A DNA stretch of 11,233 bases from Desulfobacula sp. (GCA_029940235.1 JAOZRI010000051.1:1-11233), one strand, 5' to 3'; numbered from the stretch's first letter, positions 1 through 7,279 are shown. The notes: generated by a model not told the origin, from the sequence alone. Made by a program: numbers and translations.

Positions 1-397
1 ATTTTAATAATGCATTCTGTGCCTGGGGATTCATTTTGTCTGCATTTAAAATCAACACCATTCTAAATCTGGCTTCGTTGGGTCTCGATGAAATTGACAA
101 TCCCATTTTACGGATTTGGGCAATGGAGATGATTTTTTTATCTTTTTCAAGATCAATGGTTAGAATATCAGGGTGACTTTTAGCATCTATTTTGCGGCAT
201 GATCTGCAGGTATTGCAGGCAGTGTCATTTTTTTTCAAACAGTTGCACCCTTTTGCAAGGAACAGTGCTGCCTTTTTTCTTTGGCTGTTTTCATTGCCAT
301 AAAAAAGAAGGGCATTGGGAATTTTTTGTGTCTGAATGATATGTGTTAATTCAAGAAAGGCCTGGGTTTGATACCGCCTCTGGTCAGAATCAGGCAT
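1..397 (-). CDS. holB: DNA polymerase III subunit delta prime, N-terminal part (runs off left edge)
   Basis: This is the first 132 codons of a clamp-loader subunit. Delta prime is the stator of the complex that opens the sliding clamp and loads it on DNA. The translation reads MPDSDQRRYQTQAF, then IPNALLFYGNE at about residues 26-36, where Walker-A-like clamp-loader ATPases have a P-loop. The GK(S/T) is missing, as expected for the non-hydrolysing delta prime. A zinc-module cysteine cluster follows (C51, C53, C61, C64, C67), then HPDI and the MNPQAQNALLK segment before the cut. The ATG at 397 is preferred because an in-frame TGA lies only three codons upstream. No clear Shine-Dalgarno is seen, so translation may depend on the HU/IHF gene ending 19 nt upstream. 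A DnaX gamma/tau subunit is less likely because it would keep the P-loop lysine. Confidence 0.88.
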   Translation of the reverse strand, partial: MPDSDQRRYQTQAFLELTHIIQTQKIPNALLFYGNENSQRKKAALFLAKGCNCLKKNDTACNTCRSCRKIDAKSHPDILTIDLEKDKKIISIAQIRKMGLSISSRPNEARFRMVLILNADKMNPQAQNALLK

Positions 398-416
398 GAT
401 TTTCAATCAGGCGTTA

Positions 417-692
417 TTAATAATCAACCCGTTCCTTTAAATCTTTGCCGCATTTAAAAAAGGGAAGTTTTTTGGGTGGAATGGTGACTTTTTGACCTGT
501 TTTTGGATTGCGGCCTGTATAACTTTTATACTCTTTTATATGAAAACTGCAAAAGCCTCTTATTTCAACTCTTTCGCCGTTTGCAAATGACTCTGAAAGG
601 GAATCAAAAAATATTTTTACAACCTCGGCAGCTTCAGATTTTGTCAGCCTGGTTTTCTCTTTTAATGTTGATATCAGTTCAAGCTTGTTCAT
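417..692 (-). CDS. HU/IHF-family DNA-bending protein
   Basis: This is a complete 91-residue histone-like protein that binds and bends DNA as a dimer in the nucleoid. The N-terminal helical half starts MNKLELISTLKEKTRLTKSE. The beta-arm half carries VEIRGFCSF and the GRNPKTG signature at residues 60-66, whose proline intercalates between base pairs. It ends PFFKCGKDLKERV, as in the family. An IHF alpha/beta-like subunit (himA/himD type) fits better than plain HU because of the RxF...GRNPKTG context and the short C-terminal extension, but the sequence alone does not say which. The ATG at 692 has a good Shine-Dalgarno (GAGGAAAT just upstream). A sigma-70-like promoter lies about 60 nt upstream, and holB follows 19 nt downstream, probably on the same transcript. 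Confidence 0.93.
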   Translation of the reverse strand: MNKLELISTLKEKTRLTKSEAAEVVKIFFDSLSESFANGERVEIRGFCSFHIKEYKSYTGRNPKTGQKVTIPPKKLPFFKCGKDLKERVDY

Positions 693-752
693 ATTTCCTC
701 ATAAAATATTTTGCAAAGGGTTATCATTATTTAATACTATTTTTTTTTAATG

Positions 753-781
753 GTTTTAATTACAATTCAATAAAAAGTCAA
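753..781 (-). promoter_or_regulatory. Sigma-70-like promoter for the HU/IHF gene
   Basis: On the minus strand, TTGACT (plus 776-781) is followed by a 17-nt spacer and TAAAAC (plus 753-758). That is 5/6 and 4/6 matches to consensus with ideal spacing, about 60 nt upstream of the ATG at 692. The position suggests the HU/IHF-holB pair is transcribed separately from lptD and the NusG paralogue. Confidence 0.6.
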
Positions 782-851
782 GGACTTATAGATATATTTT
801 TAAATTATTAATGCTTAATTTTTAATGATGGTTTATACAATTTTGAAAATA

Positions 852-874
852 AAATTTTTCACAATTAAAAATTT
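852..874 (-). terminator. Weak A/T-only hairpin after the NusG paralogue
   Basis: Arms AAATTTTT (852-859) and AAAAATTT (867-874) form an 8-bp perfect inverted repeat with a 7-nt loop. It lies 20-42 nt past the stop of the NusG-like gene and is followed on the minus strand by a short T-rich run. The stem has no G-C pair, so it is weak. In such AT-rich DNA it may be chance. Confidence 0.25.
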
Positions 875-893
875 ACGACTAAAAATTCAATAT

Positions 894-1418
894 TCATAGG
901 TATAGATCAGAAATTTTTTCAACATTCTCTTCTGAAACCTCAACTCCTGCATATTGTCCTAAGATATCTATTTTAATAATGACCCGTCCCTGGCCTTTAT
1001 ATCTTGTAAACTCTCCTTTTGCTCCTGCCATGGGGCCTTTTACTATCATCACAAAATCTCCTTTTTTCATGCGGATATTTGTCCCGGTGATAATATCCAT
1101 ATTTGCATTTGTCAGAATTTTTAACGATTCGATTTGTGATGGAGGTACTGGTACCGGATCTGCCTTGTTTCCAAGCAGCCTTACAGCCCCAACAGTTTTC
1201 AGAATATTGAGCTGGTTAGCTGGTTCAAGGTTTGACTGTACAAAAATATACCCAGGAAAAAGCGGAACTTCTATCATTAAATTCCTGTCTTTCCTGCTGC
1301 TTTTTTTTTTTGTTTTGGGTAAAAAAGCTTCAATTTTCTTTTTAACGATACTATTGAATACTGTCTGCTCAAAATTGCTTCTTGTCAAAAGAGCAAACCA
1401 GTTTAATTTTTTTATCAT
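894..1418 (-). CDS. NusG-family transcription elongation/antitermination factor (NGN-KOW paralogue)
   Basis: The 174-residue protein has the two-domain layout of NusG and RfaH. The NGN domain covers about residues 5-105: NWFALLTRSNFEQ at the start, then PLFPGYIFVQ, the hallmark of the family, and a VGAVRLLG segment. The KOW domain covers about 115-172 and includes KGDFVMIVKGPMAGAKGEF. NGN binds the clamp helices of RNA polymerase, and KOW can contact Rho, NusE or the ribosome. It is probably a specialised paralogue (RfaH, UpxY or LoaP type) rather than housekeeping nusG, because it is not beside secE or rplK and overlaps the upstream lptD by 4 nt (ATGA, 1415-1418). That overlap implies translational coupling; GGAG lies 13 nt before the ATG, too far to be a good ribosome binding site. 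Paralogues of this kind usually govern long polysaccharide or LPS operons. The target here is unknown. Confidence 0.87.
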   Translation of the reverse strand: MIKKLNWFALLTRSNFEQTVFNSIVKKKIEAFLPKTKKKSSRKDRNLMIEVPLFPGYIFVQSNLEPANQLNILKTVGAVRLLGNKADPVPVPPSQIESLKILTNANMDIITGTNIRMKKGDFVMIVKGPMAGAKGEFTRYKGQGRVIIKIDILGQYAGVEVSEENVEKISDLYL

Positions 1419-3646
1419 TTAGTGCCAAATTCTCCAAGTCCGTGAAGATTAATCAGAAAAGCAAGACTCTGTTCGTCCGGGGATTGAGAAAAATAGAGAT
1501 TCAATGTCCAGCATGATTTTTCCAGTGTCAACCCTGTTTTAGTTTCCACATTTTTCTCATCCATCAGATTTTTTTCAATGGAACAATAGCCGCTCAATTC
1601 ATCTGTCAAAAAGAGATTAACCCTTGAATACAAGGATTCTGAATCATCCCTTGAATATCGATATTCTGTTGTTAAAGAGTCTCCTCTATTGTCCTTGAGT
1701 GTATTGCCAAAATTAAAAGTGTTAAAATGGTTATCATAGGGTGACCAGGAAAGGTCCATATCAAGAAAGAAAAAACTGCATGGCTTTAATTCAGTTTCAA
1801 GGAATATGTCAGAAAACGGCCTTGATTCACGGTCTCTCTCTTTTCTTATATCCCAGGTTTGATAAAGTTTGATCCAGGCAAAATCACTATAGGTTAATAT
1901 CTCTTTTCCTTTGGAAGAGATACTTGATTTTCTTGAAGTAAAATTATTGATAATAGACCAGGTGATCTCATTTTTCGGGGCAATTCTATCAAGGTCATCA
2001 AAGGATGGCAGGTCATCCTGGGTTATAAACGGAGTGAATTCATATTCAAGTTTTGGGAGGATTTCATGTTTGATCTTATCAGCAAAATTATTATTCAGGC
2101 TAAAGATTTTATTGATTTTTGTGGAAAGTTCTGCACCAATGTCATACATTTGCCTTGTTCTAAAGCTGTCTGAATTTCCACTGTTATCTGTAAAATCATC
2201 GGCATACCAGAGAGTTTCCCTTACACCGACATAGGGTTCAAAATTAAAGGCTTTACCAAGTTTCAAGGGCAGGTAAATTTTGGGATATATATCTGCGCGC
2301 TGCCCTGTTACAAGTGTGTCAGTTGTCTCTTGTCTGTAAAAGGATCGATATTCAGAATCAAGGGAGTAGTAGAATTTTGAAAGGCCGATCTGCTGTTTGG
2401 AAGCACTAAACTCAATGGCTGGCAGTGTCTGTAACGTTGTATCATCAGTATTCTGCCGCCGGGCACGAATATTATCATACCACAATACATCAGCATTAAA
2501 GGTGTAATTAGACCACGATTTGTTGATGTTAAGCCAGTTCTTTCTGGTGTAATCATCATATTCATCTAAACTTCGGCCAAACTCTTTTTCAAAATACGTT
2601 TCTGTCTGCTTATACCCTGTAAATCCATCTTTAAATTCAAGCAGATAATCTTCATCACTGACCACATCAAGATCAAGCTTGGCTGTAAAGCCTTTGGGGA
2701 GTTTTTGATTGTGTTTCATTCTGAACCAGAATCTATCGGAATTTGTTCGCTGGGGTGTGGACTCAAAACTATAATCTTCTGTTTCAATTGTCCCGTCATC
2801 TTGTTTCTGATCTTTTAGTGCATCAAAATAGATGGCGCCCTTTGTTTTGTTATCCATGATATATCGAAATTCAGAGCCAAGTTTTATTCCCCTGTCTGAC
2901 ATATAATCAGCATAAATAGTTGCATCAGAATTTTTTGAAATTGCAATAAAAAGAGGCTGTTCAAATTCAAAGCCCTTTCTGTCCGATGAAGAGATTTTTG
3001 GAATTAGAAGACCAGTTTGACGTTCGGTCTTAGCAGGAAACATAAGATAGGGGCTGTAGAGTACGGGAAGTTTTTTTGCCCATAAAACAGTGTTGCTTGC
3101 ACTGCCAAATCCTTCAATGGTAACTTTTATATTGTCTCCTGTAATTTTCCAGTCAGGAGACTGGCCAGTACATGATGTTATGGAACCTTTTTGAGCGCTG
3201 TAGGTTGATTCCCCTGTCTTTTTAATATTTTCACCGGTAAGATAAAAATTATTCTCTTCTATGAAAATTATTCCTTTATCTATAACACCTGTCTTGGTTG
3301 CAAGATTTAAAGTCATGGCGTTGCAGGAGATAGAATCATGTCCTGAAATCAAAATCACATTACCCTGGGCAACAGCATCCTTGGTTTTATTTGAAAATTC
3401 AATATAGTCAGCTTCCAGCCGGGTCTGCCCCCCAGTGATAACTACATTGTCTCTGGCAATATAGATGTCTCTTTTTTGATCAAAGGTCACTGTCATTGCA
3501 GAAATATGCCAGGGGATCTCCTTTGGATTCTCTCGAACACTGTTTGCCTTTGCAATGGAGACAAACATGGCAGGAGAGATTAAAATATAAAAAAAAGAGA
3601 ATATTACAAAAACCTGGCAAAATTTTTGCTGTAACAAATTAGACAT
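1415..3646 (-). CDS. lptD: LPS-assembly outer membrane protein LptD
   Basis: At 743 residues this is close to the usual LptD length (E. coli, 784). A signal peptide is visible: hydrophobic core at residues 12-32 and an AKA|N cleavage site after residue 34. Residues about 45-190 form the periplasmic OstA/LptA-like jelly-roll (MTVTFDQKRDIYIARDNVVI, then TRLEADYIE). The conserved SCTGQSPDWKI segment lies around 159-167, and the rest is a beta-barrel rich in alternating aromatic/polar strands. It ends with a HGLGEFG closing strand. LptD receives LPS from the LptA bridge and inserts it in the outer leaflet together with the lipoprotein LptE. Cysteines outside the signal peptide are C108, C159, C623, C688 and C712; there is no adjacent C-C pair near the C terminus as in E. 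coli. A divergent promoter lies upstream, and the NusG paralogue overlaps its stop codon. Confidence 0.92.
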   Translation of the reverse strand: MSNLLQQKFCQVFVIFSFFYILISPAMFVSIAKANSVRENPKEIPWHISAMTVTFDQKRDIYIARDNVVITGGQTRLEADYIEFSNKTKDAVAQGNVILISGHDSISCNAMTLNLATKTGVIDKGIIFIEENNFYLTGENIKKTGESTYSAQKGSITSCTGQSPDWKITGDNIKVTIEGFGSASNTVLWAKKLPVLYSPYLMFPAKTERQTGLLIPKISSSDRKGFEFEQPLFIAISKNSDATIYADYMSDRGIKLGSEFRYIMDNKTKGAIYFDALKDQKQDDGTIETEDYSFESTPQRTNSDRFWFRMKHNQKLPKGFTAKLDLDVVSDEDYLLEFKDGFTGYKQTETYFEKEFGRSLDEYDDYTRKNWLNINKSWSNYTFNADVLWYDNIRARRQNTDDTTLQTLPAIEFSASKQQIGLSKFYYSLDSEYRSFYRQETTDTLVTGQRADIYPKIYLPLKLGKAFNFEPYVGVRETLWYADDFTDNSGNSDSFRTRQMYDIGAELSTKINKIFSLNNNFADKIKHEILPKLEYEFTPFITQDDLPSFDDLDRIAPKNEITWSIINNFTSRKSSISSKGKEILTYSDFAWIKLYQTWDIRKERDRESRPFSDIFLETELKPCSFFFLDMDLSWSPYDNHFNTFNFGNTLKDNRGDSLTTEYRYSRDDSESLYSRVNLFLTDELSGYCSIEKNLMDEKNVETKTGLTLEKSCWTLNLYFSQSPDEQSLAFLINLHGLGEFGTK

Positions 3647-3676
3647 GTTTACTTTCGGGTATTATTAAAATTGTGC

Positions 3677-3693
3677 ATCAATTAAAAATTGAT
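3677..3693. repeat. Palindrome in the lptD leader
   Basis: ATCAAT (3677-3682) and ATTGAT (3688-3693) are perfect inverted arms around a 5-nt centre. It lies just downstream of the proposed lptD -10 element, about where transcription would begin, so it could be an operator. The content is very AT-rich and chance cannot be excluded. Confidence 0.3.
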
Positions 3694-3695
3694 TG

Positions 3696-3725
3696 TATAA
3701 AGCCATTTTACACCTTAAAAGTCAA
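3696..3725 (-). promoter_or_regulatory. Possible lptD promoter
   Basis: On the minus strand TTGACT (plus 3720-3725) is followed after 18 nt by TTTATA (plus 3696-3701), about 50 nt before the lptD ATG. The -35 matches 5/6. The -10 is poor (3/6), though TATACA two bases further on is an alternative with a long spacer. Confidence 0.4.
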
Positions 3726-3746
3726 GTTCTTATCTGTATTATCTGG

Positions 3747-3839
3747 ATATTTGCCTCTTTGCAGACACAAACCCTTTTAATGAAAACGATGGCAAATATG
3801 AAGTTTTGACAAATTATATTGTCACCGCCATCTTTTTTT
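3747..3839 (+). promoter_or_regulatory. Candidate attenuator-like leader upstream of the cysteine synthase fusion
   Basis: ATATTTGCC (3747-3755) is perfectly complementary to GGCAAATAT (3791-3799). The second arm overlaps GATGGC (3788-3793), which can instead pair with GCCATC (3827-3832). Inside that second stem is TGACAA/TTGTCA (3807-3812 with 3819-3824), and it is followed at once by seven T residues (3833-3839). The two pairings exclude each other, as in antiterminator/terminator switches. The large asymmetric internal loop (13 nt against 2) makes the terminator weak, and only a poor upstream promoter (TTGTAT-17-TAAAAG, 3693-3721) was found, so this is tentative. Confidence 0.3.
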
Positions 3840-3996
3840 GGTAATCACTGAATATTATTTATGAATAAGGTATTTATATAAAATGTAAATTCAAATGTTG
3901 CTTTGACTTACATCGGATGTGTGTCTGCCTGGATAGGAGTTATGGCAGGTATCAGGTGTTTGAAAAATTTATTATGGTACAGCGAGTAGATAAAAT

Positions 3997-6297
3997 ATGA
4001 CGTTTTCAATTATTGATTCCATAGGCAATACCCCCATTGTTGAAATCAGGAGATTAAATCCAGTAAAAGGGGTGAGGATTCTTGCCAAACTTGAATATAT
4101 GAATCCGGGTGGTTCTGTGAAAGACAGAGCCGCCCTCTATATGATTGAAGAGGCAGAAAAAACAGGGGAGTTGACCAAGGATAAAATTGTTATTGAGGCC
4201 ACCAGCGGTAATACCGGCATTGGACTTGCCATGATTTGTGCAGTAAAAGGGTATAAGCTTGCCCTTACAATGGCTGAAAATGCAAGTGAAGAGAGAATAA
4301 ATATTTTAAGGGCAAGGGGTGCCCAGATTATTCTAACCCCGAAACGTCTTGGTTCTGACGGAGCCATTGAAGAGGCTTACAGGCTTGCAAGGGAAAATCC
4401 TGACAAATATTTTATAACTGATCAATATAATAACCAAGCAAACTGGAAAGCTCACTATGATACCACTGCCACTGAAATTATTGACCAGACCAATGGTGAA
4501 ATTACAAGTGTTGTTGCAACAATTGGGACAAGCGGTACCCTCATGGGGCTTTCAAGACGTTTAAAGGAGTATAATAAAGATATTCAGATTGTATGTGCCG
4601 AACCCTATCTCGGGCATAAAATTCAGGGTTTGAAAAATATGAAGGAATCGTATACTCCTGAGATCATGGAAAAAAATCGCCTTGATGATAAAATTAATAT
4701 TGATGATGATACAGCCTTTGCCATGGCACGAAAGCTTGCAAAACAAGAGGGGCTCTTTGTGGGTATGAGCAGTGGGGCAGCCATGGCTGCTGCCATTGAA
4801 TATGCTCGAAAAATAGGAAACAGCAGGGTTAAGAATGTCTGTATTGTGGTTATTTTCCCTGACAGCGGGGAACGTTATCTTTCAACAACTCTTTTTGCAG
4901 TACAAAAACATATTGCCCTCTCTTTATATAATACTTTTTCAAAATCCAAAACACAGTTTGAACCCTTTGAAAAAGAGAAAGTATCTATTTATACCTGTGG
5001 TCCCACTGTCCATAAAAAACTTAATATCGGGCAGTTTCGAAGATATGCTTTTACCGATTTACTTATAAGATATTTTGAATACCATAATATTGGTGTAAAT
5101 CATGTGGTTAATATCACTGATTATGATGATAAAACTCTGCAGGGCTCACTCAATGCCGGTATGGACCACTCCAGGTTTACAAAAAAATATTTTGAAATTT
5201 TTAAGCAAGACCTTGAGAAATTAAATATCCGCATGGCAGATGCATATCCAAAGGTATCTGAACATTTTGAGGAGATGATTGATCTTGCAAGACAATTGCA
5301 ATCAAAGCAGCATGCCTATGAAAAACTGCATTCTCTCTATTTTGATATTTCAAGCCTTCCTGAGTATGGCAGATTATCCAGGATTAACCTTGATAAGATA
5401 AAAATTGGAGCAACCGTTGATCTGGATGAGTATGAAAAGAAAAATCCAAAGGATTTTACACTCTTAAAAAGGGTTCGGCTTTCAGAACTAAAAAGGGGAA
5501 TTGGTATTAAAACCCAATGGGGCAATGTCCGCCCGTCTCTTCATTTGCAGTGTGCAGCCATAGCAATGGATTATCTTGGGGATAATTTTGATATCCATAC
5601 CGGTTCAAGGGAGCTTATATTTCCACACCATGAAAACGAGATTGCCATTGCAAAAGCAGCAAAAGGGGCAGGATTTGCAAAGCTATGGCTCCATTGCGAT
5701 CCTGTGCAATATGATGGATCTTTAAAAGCTGATGATATTCAAGAGCTCACCCTTGAAAGTCTTGTCGAGCAGGGTTATAAACTTAAAACTCTTCGGTTCT
5801 GGCTGATTTCAAATCACTATAGAAAAACTTTGATATTAACAAGGCAAAGTTTGAAACAGGCCCAATATACCCTGGACAAAATTAATCAATGTATTAACAC
5901 ATTGGGTGTCATTAAGAGCGGGAAAATGTTTAAGGAAATAGATCAACTGATTTATGACATTAAAAATGATTTTATTAAATCCATGGAAGATGATTTAAAA
6001 ATATCCGGGGTGATTTCTCTATTGCTGTCAAATATAAAAAATATAAACATTCTGATAAATCAAAATTTAATCAATCCTGAAAATGCTGCAAAATTGATTG
6101 ATTGCTTTAAGGGTATTGACAGAGTGTTAAAGGTTTTTGATTTTGATCAAAAAGATCAATATACTGTAGAAATTAAAGAACTTATAAAACAGCGGGAATC
6201 CGCAAGAGAGCAAAGAAACTTTGAACTGGCTGATAAAATTCGTGATCAAATAATAAGCCTTGGCTTTGATATCCATGATAAAAAGGTAATTTTATGA
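3997..6297 (+). CDS. Fused PLP-dependent cysteine synthase and cysteinyl-tRNA synthetase-like protein
   Basis: One uninterrupted 766-codon frame holds two enzymes. Residues 1-300 are a cysteine synthase: NPGGSVKDR with the PLP lysine K42, TSGNTG at 69-74, phosphate-binding GTSGT at 177-181, and FPDSGERYLST at 287-297. After almost no linker, residues about 307-766 match cysteinyl-tRNA synthetase over its full length: IYTCGPTV (331-338), VVNITDYDDKT (370-380), zinc ligands C334, C519, H544 and E548 (FPHHENE), and a typical C-terminal end (LIKQRESAREQRNFELADKI). The class-I signature is eroded: HIGH reads NIGQ (343-346), the KMSKS position reads roughly SLKADD (575-580), and the WHIEC tryptophan is replaced (SLHLQC). 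Canonical tRNA charging is therefore doubtful for this protein. The ATG at 3997 fits the cysteine synthase N terminus, but its Shine-Dalgarno is weak. The next gene overlaps by 4 nt. Role: probably cysteine formation coupled to some use of activated cysteine, which is an inference. Confidence 0.9.
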   Translation: MTFSIIDSIGNTPIVEIRRLNPVKGVRILAKLEYMNPGGSVKDRAALYMIEEAEKTGELTKDKIVIEATSGNTGIGLAMICAVKGYKLALTMAENASEERINILRARGAQIILTPKRLGSDGAIEEAYRLARENPDKYFITDQYNNQANWKAHYDTTATEIIDQTNGEITSVVATIGTSGTLMGLSRRLKEYNKDIQIVCAEPYLGHKIQGLKNMKESYTPEIMEKNRLDDKINIDDDTAFAMARKLAKQEGLFVGMSSGAAMAAAIEYARKIGNSRVKNVCIVVIFPDSGERYLSTTLFAVQKHIALSLYNTFSKSKTQFEPFEKEKVSIYTCGPTVHKKLNIGQFRRYAFTDLLIRYFEYHNIGVNHVVNITDYDDKTLQGSLNAGMDHSRFTKKYFEIFKQDLEKLNIRMADAYPKVSEHFEEMIDLARQLQSKQHAYEKLHSLYFDISSLPEYGRLSRINLDKIKIGATVDLDEYEKKNPKDFTLLKRVRLSELKRGIGIKTQWGNVRPSLHLQCAAIAMDYLGDNFDIHTGSRELIFPHHENEIAIAKAAKGAGFAKLWLHCDPVQYDGSLKADDIQELTLESLVEQGYKLKTLRFWLISNHYRKTLILTRQSLKQAQYTLDKINQCINTLGVIKSGKMFKEIDQLIYDIKNDFIKSMEDDLKISGVISLLLSNIKNINILINQNLINPENAAKLIDCFKGIDRVLKVFDFDQKDQYTVEIKELIKQRESAREQRNFELADKIRDQIISLGFDIHDKKVIL

Positions 6298-7271
6298 CTT
6301 CTAAATATCTGTTTTTCCCCTTTACCCATATAACAGAGAGTGATTTACAGACTCTTTTAACTTTTTTCCCTAAATTTGATTGTTTATCAATTTGCAGGGA
6401 TTCTAAAAGCAAGAATTTTAATAATAATAAAAAACTCAATCAATTGTTTGAAAAAGGAAAAATTATTCCGCATTTTTTATCTTCCCAGGCTATTGATTCA
6501 ATGGAAGAAAAATTTGAACAATATCTGGAGTGGGTAAAGATACATAAGGGTAATGAGCATAATCTGAAATTGCTTTTAAAAGAGAATCCCTATTTTACCA
6601 ATGATTCAGATGTAACAGCCATTAAATCACAGATTAAGGGAAAGACAAAAGAGCAGCAAGGCTTCATTGCAGATGCTTTAAAATTGCAGAAAAATTTACT
6701 GTTTTTAAAGATGGCTCAACTGTATGATGAGCAAAATGAGGGTATTGATCTTGAATTTAAGAATATAAATAGAATTGATGATGAGATTGTTTCTAATTTG
6801 CGTGGTCTGGAAAATTTAGAAGAGCAGACACAACACAATCAACAAACAGATAATAATGATTCAAGCACCATGATGATCAAAGAACGGATAAATGCATGGT
6901 TCATGTGTATGAATGCAATGAAGATATTGGAGTACAGTGACACAAAAGTTTTGTTTATTACAACAAGTCAAGAAATTTTTTATTATTTTGAATCTAATCG
7001 CAAAGATGTTGTAAATATTCTTGACATTGATAATATAAAAGTGCATGAAAACAGATGTGAAAAACAAGTCAAATGGCAAGGTCAGTTTGAAAATTATTTA
7101 ATGGCTGCCATAAACGAAAATGGCAACCACAAAATTAAACTACCTGAAGTGCATGACAGATGTTCAAAAAGAGGGCAAATTAAAGTTTGCAATTTTTTTA
7201 TGAGTGATATAAATCACAATTTTAATGTACCAGATAAACATATATCTGTCTGTTTAATTAAATTAAAGTGA
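6294..7271 (+). CDS. Uncharacterised protein coupled to the cysteine synthase/CysRS-like fusion
   Basis: I do not recognise a characterised family in this 325-residue protein. It overlaps the preceding fusion gene by 4 nt (ATGA), so the two are very likely co-translated. There is no signal peptide or membrane span, so it should be cytoplasmic. The N terminus (KYLFFPFTHI, then a strand-like FDCLSIC) looks like a small alpha/beta unit. Residues about 65-215 are mostly charged, helix-prone sequence, with a Q/N-rich low-complexity patch at 178-190 (TQHNQQTDNN). A second strand-helix part (VLFITTSQEIFYYFESN) follows, then IKVHENRC. Eight cysteines (30, 34, 205, 255, 290, 299, 320 and none clustered as CxxC) give no obvious metal motif. 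The DNA is even richer in A/T than its neighbours. A partner or regulator of the fusion enzyme is plausible from context only. Confidence 0.78.
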   Translation: MTSKYLFFPFTHITESDLQTLLTFFPKFDCLSICRDSKSKNFNNNKKLNQLFEKGKIIPHFLSSQAIDSMEEKFEQYLEWVKIHKGNEHNLKLLLKENPYFTNDSDVTAIKSQIKGKTKEQQGFIADALKLQKNLLFLKMAQLYDEQNEGIDLEFKNINRIDDEIVSNLRGLENLEEQTQHNQQTDNNDSSTMMIKERINAWFMCMNAMKILEYSDTKVLFITTSQEIFYYFESNRKDVVNILDIDNIKVHENRCEKQVKWQGQFENYLMAAINENGNHKIKLPEVHDRCSKRGQIKVCNFFMSDINHNFNVPDKHISVCLIKLK

Positions 7272-7279
7272 TAAAAAAC

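Larger units (their letters stand above)
3647..3996. other. Divergent intergenic region between lptD and the cysteine synthase fusion
   Basis: This 350-bp gene-free stretch is AT-rich and faces two divergent genes. It contains a likely lptD promoter, a 6-bp-arm palindrome at 3677-3693, a long-range 9-bp inverted repeat and terminator-like pairing at 3747-3839, TTGACA/TTGACT elements at 3806-3811 and 3903-3908 without convincing -10 partners, and a TATAAA at 3877-3882. A short hairpin (CTGCC 3925-3929 / GGCAG 3944-3948) encloses AGGAG. No structural RNA class was recognised, including T-box or SAM-type leaders. Confidence 0.6.

Noticed and set aside
503..811. A 102-codon plus-strand frame across the HU/IHF gene and its upstream gap
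   Set aside because: The first part is antisense to the HU/IHF gene and the rest is low-complexity A/T sequence rich in Phe, Ile, Tyr and Asn; no start signal is seen.
979..1422. A 147-codon plus-strand open frame opposite the NusG-like gene
   Set aside because: It is antisense to a clear NGN-KOW protein and has no recognisable domain or ribosome binding site; it mirrors the codon pattern of the real gene.
3806..3834. TTGACA as a strong promoter for the fusion gene
   Set aside because: The -35 is perfect but the sequence at the right distance (CATCTT) is a poor -10, and TTGACA lies inside an inverted repeat.
3647..3996. T-box, SAM or other known riboswitch ahead of the cysteine gene
   Set aside because: No T-box conserved bulge or other recognisable consensus core was found; only the generic pairing reported separately.
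4900..4930. Possible sequencing frameshift joining separate cysK and cysS genes
   Set aside because: The frame runs through without a stop, the first domain ends and the second begins within about seven residues, and there is no internal ribosome binding site or start at the junction, so a true fusion is the simpler reading.
6182..6439. An 85-codon minus-strand frame over the junction of the fusion gene and the unknown gene
   Set aside because: It is antisense to two convincing coupled genes and lacks any family resemblance.
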